A DNA stretch of 64,000 nt from positions 310,001 to 374,000 of the forward strand of contig JACKNX010000002.1 in assembly GCA_024234635.1 (NCBI GenBank), written 5' to 3'. Positions within the stretch are counted from its first letter, which is position 1. The number at the start of each line of letters is the position of its first letter. A model generated the notes under the pieces. That model searched no databases and had not been told where the DNA came from. It worked only from the letters and a program-made list of their open reading frames with translations. This document shows, in pieces, positions 1-8,658 of the stretch. Source of the stretch: Pseudomonadales bacterium (GTDB lineage Bacteria; Pseudomonadota; Gammaproteobacteria; Pseudomonadales; Azotimanducaceae). A program made the translations under genes and the position numbers.

Positions 1-1
1 C

Positions 2-589
2 GGGCTCGACACCTACACACACATTGCCTCACGCACCAACGAATGGAACTTCAACTGGAAATTGTTCTTCGACACGTTTTCCGAGAGCTATCACATCCGC
101 TCCCTGCACAGCCGGACGCTGGCCCCCACCTTCAATTCTGACTGCGTGATCTTCGAGCCCTTTGGCAGGAACCTGCTCTCCGTTGGCCTGCGTGCCAATG
201 TTCACGAGGAGTTCGCCAAGCCGGAGGCGGAGTGGTCTCTGTTGCCCTATGGCACGATTCAGTACTTTCTTGTGCCAAACGGATTGGTGGTGCATCAGCT
301 GGATCACGTGGAGACCTGGATTATTGAACCGCTGTCGGTCAACAGGACGCGAACGACCACGTCGATTTATGCCCCCTCCCCGCCTCAAACGGAAAAGTCC
401 CGCAACTATTTCGTCAAGAACCTTGATCTGTTGCTGCATGTCACCGGCGTGGAGGATTTCGCCCTCATGCAGCAGGTGCAGGAAAGCCTGGATGCCGGCG
501 CGTTGCCGGAGTTTGTGTACGGCGCCAATGAGCCGCCGCTCATTCATTTTCATGAGCAGGTCAATCGGGTGATTGCGGGGGCGACGTGA
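2..589 (+). CDS. Rieske-type aromatic ring-hydroxylating oxygenase alpha subunit, C-terminal part (partial at 5' end)
   Basis: The frame is open from base 2, so the gene begins outside the window and only the last ~195 residues are seen. They match the catalytic (non-heme iron) domain of ring-hydroxylating oxygenase alpha subunits. The segment NWKLFFDTFSESYHIRSLH supplies the two histidine iron ligands and GVEDFALMQQVQ supplies the aspartate ligand. The N-terminal [2Fe-2S] Rieske domain is off-window. These enzymes insert O2 into aromatic or related substrates using electrons from a reductase; the substrate cannot be read from this part. The stop TGA is followed by about 240 bases with no gene before the AbiE operon, so this is probably the last gene of its unit. 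Family assignment is firm; substrate is unknown. Confidence 0.88.
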   Translation, partial: GLDTYTHIASRTNEWNFNWKLFFDTFSESYHIRSLHSRTLAPTFNSDCVIFEPFGRNLLSVGLRANVHEEFAKPEAEWSLLPYGTIQYFLVPNGLVVHQLDHVETWIIEPLSVNRTRTTTSIYAPSPPQTEKSRNYFVKNLDLLLHVTGVEDFALMQQVQESLDAGALPEFVYGANEPPLIHFHEQVNRVIAGAT

Positions 590-751
590 TACCGCCGTAT
601 CAAACCGCACAGTCCTGACGCCGTACCGTGATCGGGCGGCCAGGCGCCGTCCACGAAAGCCGGTTACGCATGGAAATGCCGTGCACCGACGCAGCAAGCG
701 TCTGAACCAACGGCGTACATTCGCATAGAGAAGTTTATTTGAGGGAATATT

Positions 752-770
752 TGTATAGCATGGCTATACA
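752..770. promoter_or_regulatory. Inverted repeat upstream of abiEi (candidate operator 1)
   Basis: Perfect 8-base arms TGTATAGC / GCTATACA around a 3-base spacer. The right arm recurs nearly exactly at the abiEi start (ATGACTATACA at 827-837), giving a third half-site. AbiEi antitoxins are known to repress their own promoter by binding inverted repeats, so this is a likely operator. Its function here is inferred. Confidence 0.6.
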
Positions 771-783
771 GAAACGGCATCGC

Positions 784-805
784 ATAAACCTTGTCATGGG
801 TTTAT
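784..805. promoter_or_regulatory. Second inverted repeat upstream of abiEi (candidate operator 2 or promoter element)
   Basis: Perfect 7-base arms ATAAACC / GGTTTAT with an 8-base spacer. A further TAAACC at 821-826 can pair with the GGTTTA of the right arm, so alternative pairings overlap the start codon. Two adjacent inverted repeats upstream of abiEi fit the cooperative two-site repression known for AbiE systems. Confidence 0.5.
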
Positions 806-826
806 ATATGGTCTAATTTGTAAACC

Positions 827-1663
827 ATGACTATACATATGGAATCTAAACTAAACTGGTTGTTACGCAACGTTCCGGAAGGTCTGCTCGTCGATTCGGC
901 CTGGATGGAATCCCACGGCTACTCACGGGCACTGCGAAAACAGTACGTGCAAGCGGCCTGGCTCGAGAGCCCGGTGCGCGGCGTGTTCCGCCGTCCCGGT
1001 GGCAAGCTGAGCTGGATGCAGGTCGTGAGCTCGGCGCAATTGCTCCTGCATCAGCCTTTCTCAGTGGGCGGTCGTAGCGCGCTGGAGGTAGACGGCTACG
1101 CCCACTACCTTCGGCATTCACTCAAGGATCTGCACCTCTACAGCGACGAAAAGCTTCCTGGCTGGCTGGGCAAACTGCGGGTCGGCACGCGTTTTGTAAC
1201 CCACAGTCGCACCCGCTTCCTCCCCTTGATCGATCGGCTGGATGAGCGCCTCGCAAGCCTGGCGGAATACCGGAGCATGCCTGAGGAAGAGAAGCTCCCT
1301 GGCGCTCTGCGCATCACCCGCCTGGAGGGCTATCCGCTGATCCTCTCTGCGCCGGAACGCGCCATTCTGGAACTGATCGACGAACTCCCGGCATCCGAGA
1401 CCTTCCATCATGTCGATGCGATGATGGAAGGGCTTACGAACCTTCGCCCGAAGATACTCCAGGCGCTTCTGGAGCAGTGCACCAGCGTCAAAGTGAAGCG
1501 CCTGTTCTTCTACTTCGCAGACCGCCACCAGCATGGTTGGCTGCGGCACCTCGCCAGGGACACGATCGGAATGGGCTCAGGCAAGCGCATGATCGTGAAA
1601 GGCGGAAAATACATCGCTGCTTACCAGATCACGGTGCCGGAGGAGATGGATGGCATTTACTGA
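827..1663 (+). CDS. AbiEi-like antitoxin / transcriptional autorepressor of a type IV toxin-antitoxin system
   Basis: The 278-residue protein has the AbiEi layout: an N-terminal winged-helix region (about residues 5-95, rich in W/R/L, including the QYVQAAWLESPVRGVFRRPGG segment typical of the AbiEi_3 N-terminal domain) and a larger C-terminal domain that normally gives antitoxicity. In characterised systems AbiEi represses the operon and counteracts the AbiEii nucleotidyltransferase without binding it, hence type IV. The next gene starts 14 bases before this one ends, which is the usual translational coupling. Start choice is uncertain: ATG at 827 has no clear ribosome site, and ATG at 839 (residue 5) is an equal candidate. 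Two inverted repeats lie just upstream. Confidence 0.85.
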   Translation: MTIHMESKLNWLLRNVPEGLLVDSAWMESHGYSRALRKQYVQAAWLESPVRGVFRRPGGKLSWMQVVSSAQLLLHQPFSVGGRSALEVDGYAHYLRHSLKDLHLYSDEKLPGWLGKLRVGTRFVTHSRTRFLPLIDRLDERLASLAEYRSMPEEEKLPGALRITRLEGYPLILSAPERAILELIDELPASETFHHVDAMMEGLTNLRPKILQALLEQCTSVKVKRLFFYFADRHQHGWLRHLARDTIGMGSGKRMIVKGGKYIAAYQITVPEEMDGIY

Positions 1664-2567
1664 CAGCTATCGCCGTCAGGTTGAGCTGCTCGTGCGCACC
1701 ATCCCCCACGTGGCGCAGGAGACGTGCTTTGCCCTGAAGGGCGGCACCGCGATCAATCTTTTTGTTCGGGACATGCCGCGCCTGTCAGTCGACATCGATC
1801 TGACCTATCTGCCATCCAACGATCGAGAAACTGCTCTCAACGAGATTGAGTCCACGCTCTTCAACATTAAGGGCCGTATCGCCAGGACAATGAAAGCGGC
1901 AACGATCACCGCCTCTGCGCCAGCAACACAGCGGCAGACGACCAAACTGGTCGTGCGCACGCCCGATCGCACGCAGATCAAAATAGAAGTCACACCGGTC
2001 CTGAGGGGCTGCGTGTACGACCCGGCCCTTTTGCAGGTCAACGCCAGAGTCCAGGAAACATTCGGGTTTGCGGAGATGAACGTTCTCTCCTTCGAAGACC
2101 TCTATGCCGGCAAGATCGCCGCCGCACTCGATCGGCAGCACCCCCGCGATCTGTTCGATATCCATCTCCTGCTCGAGAACGAGGGACTCACGGAGGATCT
2201 ACGAACCGCATTCATCATCTATCTGATCAGCCACAACAAGCCACCACAGCATCTGCTCACGAATGCGTGCCGCGATATCACACACGAGTACAAAAACGAC
2301 TTTGTCGGCATGACCGAAGACGATATCGCCCACGATCGTCTTCGCGATGCCCACGCAGACCTGCAACGCCGGTTGCTCGCAGACATGCCACCTGCGCACA
2401 AAGCCTTTCTGCCAGGTTTCTACCGCCGCAAGCCTGACTGGGCGCTCCTGGGTGTGGATAGCGCAGAACACCTCCCCGCCGTGAAATGGCGTGAACAGAA
2501 TCTGGACAAGGCCGGGGAAGGAACACGGGAGGAGATCGCGCGTGCGCTGGAAGCGCTTTTTTCCTGA
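1650..2567 (+). CDS. AbiEii/AbiGii-family nucleotidyltransferase toxin
   Basis: The 305-residue protein carries the nucleotidyltransferase signature of AbiEii toxins: KGGTAINL at residues 30-37 followed by the acidic motif DIDL at 48-51. A further conserved block lies at about 135-170 (SFEDLYAGKIAAALDRQHPRD), with the lysine typical of motif IV (KxxAAxxR). Family members are bacteriostatic; characterised relatives such as MenT transfer nucleotides onto tRNA. The reading frame is intact, so the toxin-antitoxin pair looks functional. The gene overlaps the antitoxin by 14 bases. Together the pair is expected to act in abortive phage defence or island maintenance, fitting the defence-rich surroundings. 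Confidence 0.9.
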   Translation: MAFTDSYRRQVELLVRTIPHVAQETCFALKGGTAINLFVRDMPRLSVDIDLTYLPSNDRETALNEIESTLFNIKGRIARTMKAATITASAPATQRQTTKLVVRTPDRTQIKIEVTPVLRGCVYDPALLQVNARVQETFGFAEMNVLSFEDLYAGKIAAALDRQHPRDLFDIHLLLENEGLTEDLRTAFIIYLISHNKPPQHLLTNACRDITHEYKNDFVGMTEDDIAHDRLRDAHADLQRRLLADMPPAHKAFLPGFYRRKPDWALLGVDSAEHLPAVKWREQNLDKAGEGTREEIARALEALFS

Positions 2568-2609
2568 TGCCTGGATGCCAGCCAAACCTTTCGATCGTTG
2601 CCCCAGGAG

Positions 2610-2800
2610 CAGGACGTTGACTGGTTGAAAGCTGATACGGCCAGCTGCCACGACAATGCCGCGCTGGAAGGCAGGTTCAGCATACTGAAGCGGAAACGCT
2701 CCTACCGGCGAAGATGAAATACAGGAAGGAAAACGCACTTTTCCTTTGACAACATAGAACGTTTCTTCGATCGGCAGCGCTGACGATCATCAGAAGGCAG
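2610..2800 (+). pseudogene. Possible degraded IS3-family transposase (orfB) C-terminal remnant
   Basis: The stretch after abiEii (2568-2948) has no intact gene. In one plus-strand frame it reads WLKADTASCHDNAALEG, then RFSILKRKRSYRRR and a stop, then HFSFDNIERFFDRQR. This resembles the IS3 OrfB segment with the (C)xDNAxxE...F..LK catalytic-glutamate region and the later xFDYIExFYNxxRRHS region. Two in-frame stops and no flanking repeats show it is dead. The rest of the gap (2800-2948) contains only the ribosome site of the next gene as far as I can see. Confidence 0.35.
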
Positions 2801-2948
2801 GGTGAGCACTTCATTACAAGTCGGCGTCTCTTGACAAAGACGTTCACCAAGGTGGGGACAGAACAGACCGAGATCTGGCACTCTATTGGCGCCGTCGCTC
2901 GAACCCCTGTTTCTCTGACCCCGTAACGACCGACACAGGAAGTATGTT

Positions 2949-3767
2949 TTGAACACTGAGAAAACCGTTTCCATAGTCATCGGCGCGACGTCTGGCATTG
3001 GCGCGGCAACCGCGGAACTGCTCGCAAAGCGGGGCGATGTGGTCATCGTCGCAGGCCGCAATCGCGAAAGGGGCGACGCCGTTGCCGCGGCAATCGGCGG
3101 GATTTTCGTTCCAGTGGACGTTCGCGACCAGGACCAGGTGGACGCGCTGTTTCAGACTATTGCGTCGCGCTACGGCTATCTGAACGTATTGGTGAACTCC
3201 GGCGGTGTGGTTGTTGCAGGTCGGGTGGAAAGCCTGGCACTGGCGCACTGGCAACGGTTGATCGATATCAATCTGACCGGTGTGTTCCGTACCTGCCAGC
3301 AGGCCATACCGTTGCTGAAACAGGGCGCAGGCGGCACTGGCGCATCCATCGTCAACGTTGCGTCGATCTCCGCCGGCGGTGCCGACGTGGGCATGCCGGC
3401 CTACAACGCTGCAAAGGCTGGCGTGGTGAACTTCACGCGCAACCTGGCGCTGGAGTTGAGCGCCTATGGCATCCGGGCCAATGTGGTTTCACCCGGCCCG
3501 ATCGACACGCCGATGGCCAGGGATACCACGACCAACCCGGCGATCCTGGCAGCGTACGAAGCGGAAATACCGCTCGGCCGGTTCGGCCTTCCTGCCGAAG
3601 TGGCGGCAGCCATTGGCTTTCTGGCATCCAACGCCGCCAGCTTCGTTACGGGTGCGGAACTGGTGGTCGACGGCGGCCTTGCCGCGCGTTCGGGCCTGCC
3701 GGATTTTTTGGCGATTTCCGCGCGGGCGCGGCGCAGGCAGGCAACCCAAGAGCGCAACGACACGTGA
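2949..3767 (+). CDS. Short-chain dehydrogenase/reductase (SDR) family oxidoreductase
   Basis: A classical 272-residue SDR. It has the dinucleotide-binding motif GATSGIG at residues 12-18, an NSGG variant of the NAG motif, and the catalytic YNAAK (Tyr-x3-Lys) preceded by a serine in the VNVASIS segment. The C-terminal VVDGG motif typical of FabG-like members is present. It should catalyse NAD(P)-dependent oxidation or reduction of an alcohol/carbonyl; the substrate is not determinable. The start is TTG at 2949, because the ATG at 2943 meets a stop immediately; AGGAAG lies 6-11 bases upstream of the TTG. The gene stands alone between the IS remnant and the convergent fic gene. Confidence 0.9.
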   Translation: MNTEKTVSIVIGATSGIGAATAELLAKRGDVVIVAGRNRERGDAVAAAIGGIFVPVDVRDQDQVDALFQTIASRYGYLNVLVNSGGVVVAGRVESLALAHWQRLIDINLTGVFRTCQQAIPLLKQGAGGTGASIVNVASISAGGADVGMPAYNAAKAGVVNFTRNLALELSAYGIRANVVSPGPIDTPMARDTTTNPAILAAYEAEIPLGRFGLPAEVAAAIGFLASNAASFVTGAELVVDGGLAARSGLPDFLAISARARRRQATQERNDT

Positions 3768-3906
3768 AGATCGCTTTCTGGCCCGCCGGGTCCGCACCGC
3801 AGCAAAGGGGTGACAGCCTCCGAGCAACTACAACGCGCTTTCGCACGCTTGCTGATAACGGTTTTGGATGTTGTCGCCCTGCCCTGGGTCCGGCTTTGCA
3901 GCGAAC

Positions 3907-5013
3907 CTATCCATCAAATACCAACGCATAGCTTGTACTTCTGCCACCGCCCTTTTCCTGGACCAGTGCGCCGCGCTCGATCAGGTCCTTGATGTCACGC
4001 AGCGCAGTGTCATGGGAACTCCTGGTCATCTTGGCCCACTTGGTGGTAGTAAGCTTGCCTTCGAAGCCATCGAGCAGTCTGTTCAGGATCTTGGTCTGGC
4101 GCTCGTTGAGCGGAGCTTCGGCGAAGCGCTGCCAGAAGCGCGACTTCTGCAACACGGTGTCGACTGTGGCATCAGCGCTTTCTATGGCGCGGTGCAGGCA
4201 TGACAGGAACCACTCCTGCCAAGCGGTGATGTCGCCGCCGCCCTTTTGGCTCGTCTCCAGCATCCTGTAGTAGTCATTGCGCTCGGCGCGGATCTGTTTG
4301 GACATGCTGTAGTAGCGCCGTGAGCTGGCTTCCGCGCGGGCAAGTGCCATATCGGCGATGGCGCGGGCAATCCTTCCGTTGCCGTCATCGAAGGGATGGA
4401 TGGTGACGAACCAGAAATGCGCGAGCCCGGCGACCAGCAGAGGATCAGTATCTGGGTCCGGCTCCTCGAACCAGTCGAGGAACTGCGCCATGTCTTGCGT
4501 CAGCCTGTCTGCGGGCGGGGCCTCGTAGTGGACCTTCTCCTGGCCGATGGCACCGGAGACGACCTGCATCGGCCCGTCCCGGAATTGCCCGATTGCGATC
4601 TTTGCAAGACCGCTCCTGCCGGTCGGGAACAGAGACGCGTGCCATTTGAAGAGCCGCCTTCGAGTCAGCGGCAGGGCGTAGTTCGTTGTGGCATCGGTCA
4701 TAAGCTCGACGATGCCGTCGACATCGCGGGAAGAAGGCACCAGGTTCTTGACGTGCTTCATCTCAAGATGCCGCGCAATCGAAGAGCGGACTTCGTCCTG
4801 CGGCAGCTTCTCGCCCTCGATCTCGCTGGATTTGACGACATCGTCAGTCATCGCAGTGAGATGGGCTTCGTCCTTGAGCTCTTCGAACCCGAGCCCCTCC
4901 ATCTTGCCGAGCAGCCGCCCCTGCGCACGGGAGACGCGGGTCAGCAGCGGAAGCAGCTTTGCAGCCTCCCAGGTGAGTTCGGGCCAGTTATCGCTTTGCC
5001 AGATATACTTCAT
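3907..5013 (-). CDS. Fic-domain AMPylase-like protein with N-terminal DUF4172 and C-terminal winged helix
   Basis: The 368-residue protein has the complete Fic motif HPFDDGNGR at residues 206-214. The inhibitory motif S-x3-E-G occurs at 63-67 (SSEIEG region), so it belongs to the class with an N-terminal intramolecular inhibitory helix. The first ~85 residues match DUF4172 and the last ~70 (KTKILNRLLDGFEGKLTTTKWAK...) look like a winged-helix DNA-binding domain. Fic proteins transfer AMP or other phosphate-containing groups to target hydroxyls. The start codon at 5013 lies inside a perfect TACGCA-type palindrome that is repeated upstream, which strongly suggests autorepression through the winged helix. 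No toxin/antitoxin partner gene is adjacent. Confidence 0.9.
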   Translation of the reverse strand: MKYIWQSDNWPELTWEAAKLLPLLTRVSRAQGRLLGKMEGLGFEELKDEAHLTAMTDDVVKSSEIEGEKLPQDEVRSSIARHLEMKHVKNLVPSSRDVDGIVELMTDATTNYALPLTRRRLFKWHASLFPTGRSGLAKIAIGQFRDGPMQVVSGAIGQEKVHYEAPPADRLTQDMAQFLDWFEEPDPDTDPLLVAGLAHFWFVTIHPFDDGNGRIARAIADMALARAEASSRRYYSMSKQIRAERNDYYRMLETSQKGGGDITAWQEWFLSCLHRAIESADATVDTVLQKSRFWQRFAEAPLNERQTKILNRLLDGFEGKLTTTKWAKMTRSSHDTALRDIKDLIERGALVQEKGGGRSTSYALVFDG

Positions 5014-5164
5014 AATCTACGCACCTCATGCGTAGATTATGGGCCGGATTCGGCACAAAGATCAATAAAGTACGCAATTGGTGCGTAGATTAACGGTCGG
5101 TTGCGACGGATATCGGGGGTATTCTACGCAGTCTTTGCGTAGAATACCGGGACTAATCTACGCA
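5012..5164. promoter_or_regulatory. Cluster of TACGCA-N5-TGCGTA palindromes in the fic promoter
   Basis: Three palindromes with the same core and the same 5-base spacer. Site 1 is 5012-5040 with perfect 12-base arms (ATAATCTACGCA) and covers the fic start codon. Site 2 is 5071-5087 with 6-base arms. Site 3 is 5118-5148 with perfect 13-base arms (GGTATTCTACGCA). A half-site AATCTACGCA follows at 5155-5164. Sites are about 50 bases apart centre to centre, roughly five helical turns, so they lie on the same DNA face. This looks like an operator array for a dimeric winged-helix regulator, most simply Fic itself. Confidence 0.75.
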
Positions 5165-5277
5165 AGGATGGTCTAGTAGATTGTTTTTAATCGGTTTTAT
5201 CGGAGGTTTGCTTGTCAACGGCAACTGAAAACTGACCCACTTTTTCGGAATTCGGAAAAGTAAAACTGACCCACCCG

Positions 5278-5730
5278 TTACGTTGTTGAACCGCTGGCAT
5301 CGTCCGCCACGTGGCGGACGATGCCAGCCCGCATTTTTTCCTTCAGCCGGTAGCTGTCGCCGCGAATCTGGATCACGTGCGCGTGGTGCAACAGGCGATC
5401 CAGCATGGCACCGGTCAGTGCCGCATCGTTGGCAAAGTTTTCCTGCCAGTCCCCGAAGCTCAGGTTCGAGGTCAGGATCACGGAGCGGATTCGTACCGTT
5501 TGGCGATCACCTGCAACAACAGGTGTGCCTGGTCCCTGGACATCGGCAGGTAACCCACCTCGTCGATGATCAGCAGGCTCGGCCCGAGCACGCAGCGCCG
5601 CATGACATGGCGTTAGTTGCCTTGGCGTTGAGCCGTTTCCAGCTGCAGCATCAGGTCGGCGGCTGACAGGAAGCGCACCTTCATGCCGTTCTGTGTGGCG
5701 GCTTGACCCAGGGCAATCGCCGATAACTGT
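5278..5730 (-). pseudogene. istB: IS21-family helper ATPase IstB, truncated and frameshifted
   Basis: From 5728 down, the translation gives AIALGQAATQNGMKVRFLS, then the Walker B-like LLIIDEVGYLPMSRDQAH, then SVILTSNLSFGDWQ and the C-terminus, in the order of IstB. Three lesions are visible: the N-terminal half with the Walker A motif is missing, a TAA replaces a tyrosine codon (QGN-stop-RHVM), and one base is lost after KRYE, so that the tail lies in another frame. IstB normally delivers target DNA to the IstA transposase; this copy cannot work. Confidence 0.8.
5293..5328. repeat. Perfect 36-base palindrome at the 3' end of the istB remnant
   Basis: The sequence from GCTGGCATCGTCCGCCAC at 5293 to 5328 equals its own reverse complement with no spacer. 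It lies within the last ~15 codons of istB. It could act as a bidirectional terminator, although there is no U-run directly at the stem, or as a cruciform-forming site. Confidence 0.8.
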
Positions 5731-5738
5731 CATCCAAG

Positions 5739-7655
5739 TCATCGCACGGAGGTGTCATGTGGAACAGTGGAACTACAAAGCTCCAAAGCAACCGTTTTCA
5801 GAAACGGGTGACAGAGTTCGCTGGGAAGTTCCGATAACAAGTCTGAGCTGAGAGAACTGCACATCGCAAAAGGCAGGAACGCACTTGCAAGGGCTACTGC
5901 GCACAGGAACGCCGCATGCGGCCGCCCTTCCTTCGCTTCATGGAGCAGGATAGTTCGGATAGCTCCCAGAACCCGATCACACACCATGCGGTCAGGGCTG
6001 ACCACTGCGTACCGACCAGATTTCCGGCGATACTTGCCCTTCAGGTCGGTTCGATCCAGTTGCAGAAAGGTCCGCAGTCGCTTTCCCTCCCTGTCAGATG
6101 CGCTACGCAGCTTCCGCCATTCGAGCGAATCGTAACGCCCGAACGACTCGCACAATCCGACGAGGATCCGCAGCGAATCCTTGTCCAGCAAGGGATGGAA
6201 CCGTTCGTCCAGTGTCATCACTATCTGGTGCCGGAAACAGCTGTTTTCCTCAAGCAACCAACTAACTAAACCCGCCTGGTCGTAGCCCTTCTCGCGCGCC
6301 TCATCGCCGTCCGGTAGCCCATTACTTCCACCGAAGTATCTGTACTGGTCGAGGCCTACCGAAAGCACGGGTTTCTCGTGAAAAGTTAGATAACCAACGG
6401 TTAACAGCCGGAAAAAACGCCGCCAGGTTCCAGTGCACTCCCAGTAGCGCTCCTGCAAAAGGTCATCCAGCTTCTTGAAACTAGATGCCTCATCGGCACC
6501 CAATGACAGTGCTTCGCCGGCAGGAGACGACAATCCTTGAAGAACGACTTTCCAAAGGGAGCTGAAATACGTGGAATCAAGATCGTCTTCGAAGAGATAG
6601 GGCGCAAAGCCGTTGCGTTGCAAATCGAATACCAGGCCCCAGGACTCAGCGTTTTCGCTCGCCAAGGCAAAGTAATTCAGCGCATGTGTCGGGAATCGGT
6701 GCCAATGCATCTGTTCGCCGAGAATTGGAGTCGTATGGTGGCCGCTGTTTCCCAGGTAGGGGCCAAATATTCCGTAGTGCAACACCTCAAACTCTTCTAT
6801 AAGGTCAGGTTGAAAAGGCCCCACCCCTCGCATGGCTTCTTCGTAGTGTTTCAGCTCAAGTACCTCGATGGGAATATCCGTTCGGTAGCGCTTCCTGAAC
6901 GAGAGGCATCCCCTGGTGTTCGCCCGCAGCAGATCGTTCGGCGTCACTTTCATCCAATGCCGGAACCTGATCGCCCGCAGCCACTGCACCCGGGGATGAT
7001 GCATCAACAGAAACATCGTGCCGCAGTCCACGGGACGCTCGAGAATCAGCACGCCATTCGTCGCATCGAGCTCGTCCATGCGTTGCAGCGCATCGCTCAC
7101 CTGTTTGGGTAGAACAACTACGGCACGAAAATCGTCCAGATCAAATGCCGTCAATCGGAAATCGTCATCCGAATAATCATCGAATTCGTCTTCGACAGCG
7201 ACCATCATCCGATCGGCAATATCATCCCACTTCGCCGATGCCATCCTGGCCTGCAAGGACCCCCGCGCGTCGGCCATGCTGGTATCCAACGCGAGGTATT
7301 CGGCAATCGTTTTCCAGTACTTTGACCACCGCATCCTCGGAGGTTTACCCGGTACTGGAGAAGCCAGATCAGCATCGCCACCAAGCTGGGTTCGAATCTC
7401 TCTGGCTTTCCGCATCTTCTCCCGTAGCAGGGTGGCACGGTGAGACAGTTCATAGCCGCCAGCCCTTCTACGGTGCAGGAGACGCTCAAACGCCCGTTCG
7501 GCCTCCTGGGCCGACGCGTACGAACTGCTCAGCGTTTTCCCCGCTGCCCCTTCGCTCCCCCAACGGCGGCGCACCGTTTTGCCATTCAAATGGGCTTCCT
7601 AAAACAGGTATCGACTTCCGGAGTGTTTTTCCAAATACAGACCAAGACGCTTCAT
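5739..7655 (-). pseudogene. WGR-domain protein of unknown function, interrupted by an in-frame amber codon
   Basis: Starting at ATG 7655, which has a strong GAGGAG ribosome site 6 bases upstream, the frame reads MKRLGLYLEKHSGSRYLF, then TAG (7601-7599), then EAHLNGKTVRRRWGS and on for about 600 residues. Joined across the stop this is a canonical WGR domain (residues ~1-75, including RRRWGSEGAAGKT for the WGRxGxxGQ core), so the TAG most likely replaced a glutamine codon. The remainder, including an acidic segment (~155-170) and a region with HYGIFGPYLGNSG, is not a family I recognise. Translation could restart at TTG 7589 but would lack half of the WGR domain. The 3' end abuts the IS21 remnant and may be truncated. 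WGR domains usually sense nucleic acids or polymers in PARP- and MolR-like proteins. Confidence 0.65.
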
Positions 7656-7910
7656 GTGCTCCTCGTTATCATATCGATTCTCTTTGACCTACTGCGGCTT
7701 TTCCCTGACACGAAAGCACTCCAAGAATCGCAAGCCCGGTAGATCGTAGCGCAGGAATCATACGTTGCGAGCGGACCCAAGCCCCGCCAGACCAGCGCGA
7801 AGACGACGCCGACACCAAGCGCGGGAAGATGCCGGTCCTTCCACGCCGATTGGTAAACTGCTTCTTCAAATGGACAGGTACGCGCACGAAGCATGCGAAA
7901 GGAGAACTCG

Positions 7911-8585
7911 ATGAATTCTGGTCAATCGGACCTGAGTTTTCAGGCGCTGAAGGAGAAGCAACGCGCCATTCGCGATGGTTTTCCACCAGCACTAGGGCTG
8001 CGGGTTCACCGCGCGCTCAGCTGGCTGCAGCGCGCGGAGCTGGCGGAGGGCGACGACGACATCGCTTTCATCTGCTACTGGATCTCCTTCAATGCCGCCT
8101 ACGCGGACGAACTCACCGATACGAGTGTGTACGGCGAACGTTCAGCCTTCGACAACTACTTTGCGCAGCTGACTACGCTGGACACTGGCGCGCGAATCTA
8201 TTCGGTAATCTGGGACAGGTACGCACAAGCAATCCGCCTGCTGCTCGAGAACCGCTACGTTTTCCAGCCTTTCTGGAAGTTTCAAAACGGTACGCCGGGG
8301 TATAGCGACTGGGAAAGACGCTTCCAGCAGAGCATACGCGTCACCCACAGAGCCCTGGCTGAAAACGACACCAAAGTGATTCTGTCCACGCTGTTCGATC
8401 GGCTGTACGTACTGCGCAATCAACTCGTGCACGGCGGCGCCACCTGGAACAGTTCCGTGAACAGGAAACAGCTACGGGATGGAAAGAACATCCTCCGGTC
8501 ACTGATGCCACTGTTCATCGACCTGATGATGGATTGTCCCGATATTGCGTGGGGAGAGCCCTTCTACCCCGTCGTGGAATCCTGA
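7911..8585 (+). CDS. HEPN-like domain protein (putative ribonuclease)
   Basis: A 224-residue, mostly alpha-helical protein. Near its C-terminus, residues 169-174 read RNQLVH, the R-x4-H motif of HEPN ribonucleases, within a helix context (FDRLYVLRNQLVHGGATWNS) like that of Apea-like HEPN proteins. HEPN domains cut RNA in many toxin, abortive infection and CRISPR effectors. The start at 7911 is chosen because AAGGAG lies 8 bases upstream; the in-frame ATG at 7893 lacks one. No minimal nucleotidyltransferase partner is adjacent, so this is not a standard HEPN-MNT pair. The RNase role is inferred from the motif only. Confidence 0.72.
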   Translation: MNSGQSDLSFQALKEKQRAIRDGFPPALGLRVHRALSWLQRAELAEGDDDIAFICYWISFNAAYADELTDTSVYGERSAFDNYFAQLTTLDTGARIYSVIWDRYAQAIRLLLENRYVFQPFWKFQNGTPGYSDWERRFQQSIRVTHRALAENDTKVILSTLFDRLYVLRNQLVHGGATWNSSVNRKQLRDGKNILRSLMPLFIDLMMDCPDIAWGEPFYPVVES

Positions 8586-8658
8586 TAGTCCAGAAGGCTC
8601 GAGGCAGTACGCAAACCCCACTTCAACCAGCTTCCCGCTGGTAACGGTACATCGTGCC

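Larger units (their letters stand above)
5213..5741 (-). mobile_element. IS21-family remnant (one end plus decayed istB)
   Basis: The left boundary begins TGTCAACGGCAACTGAAAAC and contains two copies of AAACTGACCCAC at 5228-5239 and 5260-5271, the multiple-terminal-repeat arrangement of IS21-type ends. Inside is the 3' part of istB on the minus strand. istA, the front of istB and the other end are missing; homology stops near 5728, close to the 3' end of the WGR gene. Confidence 0.8.

Noticed and set aside
7652..7894. Small minus-strand open frame upstream of the WGR gene
   Set aside because: No ribosome site, no recognisable sequence, and it covers the promoter region between divergent genes.
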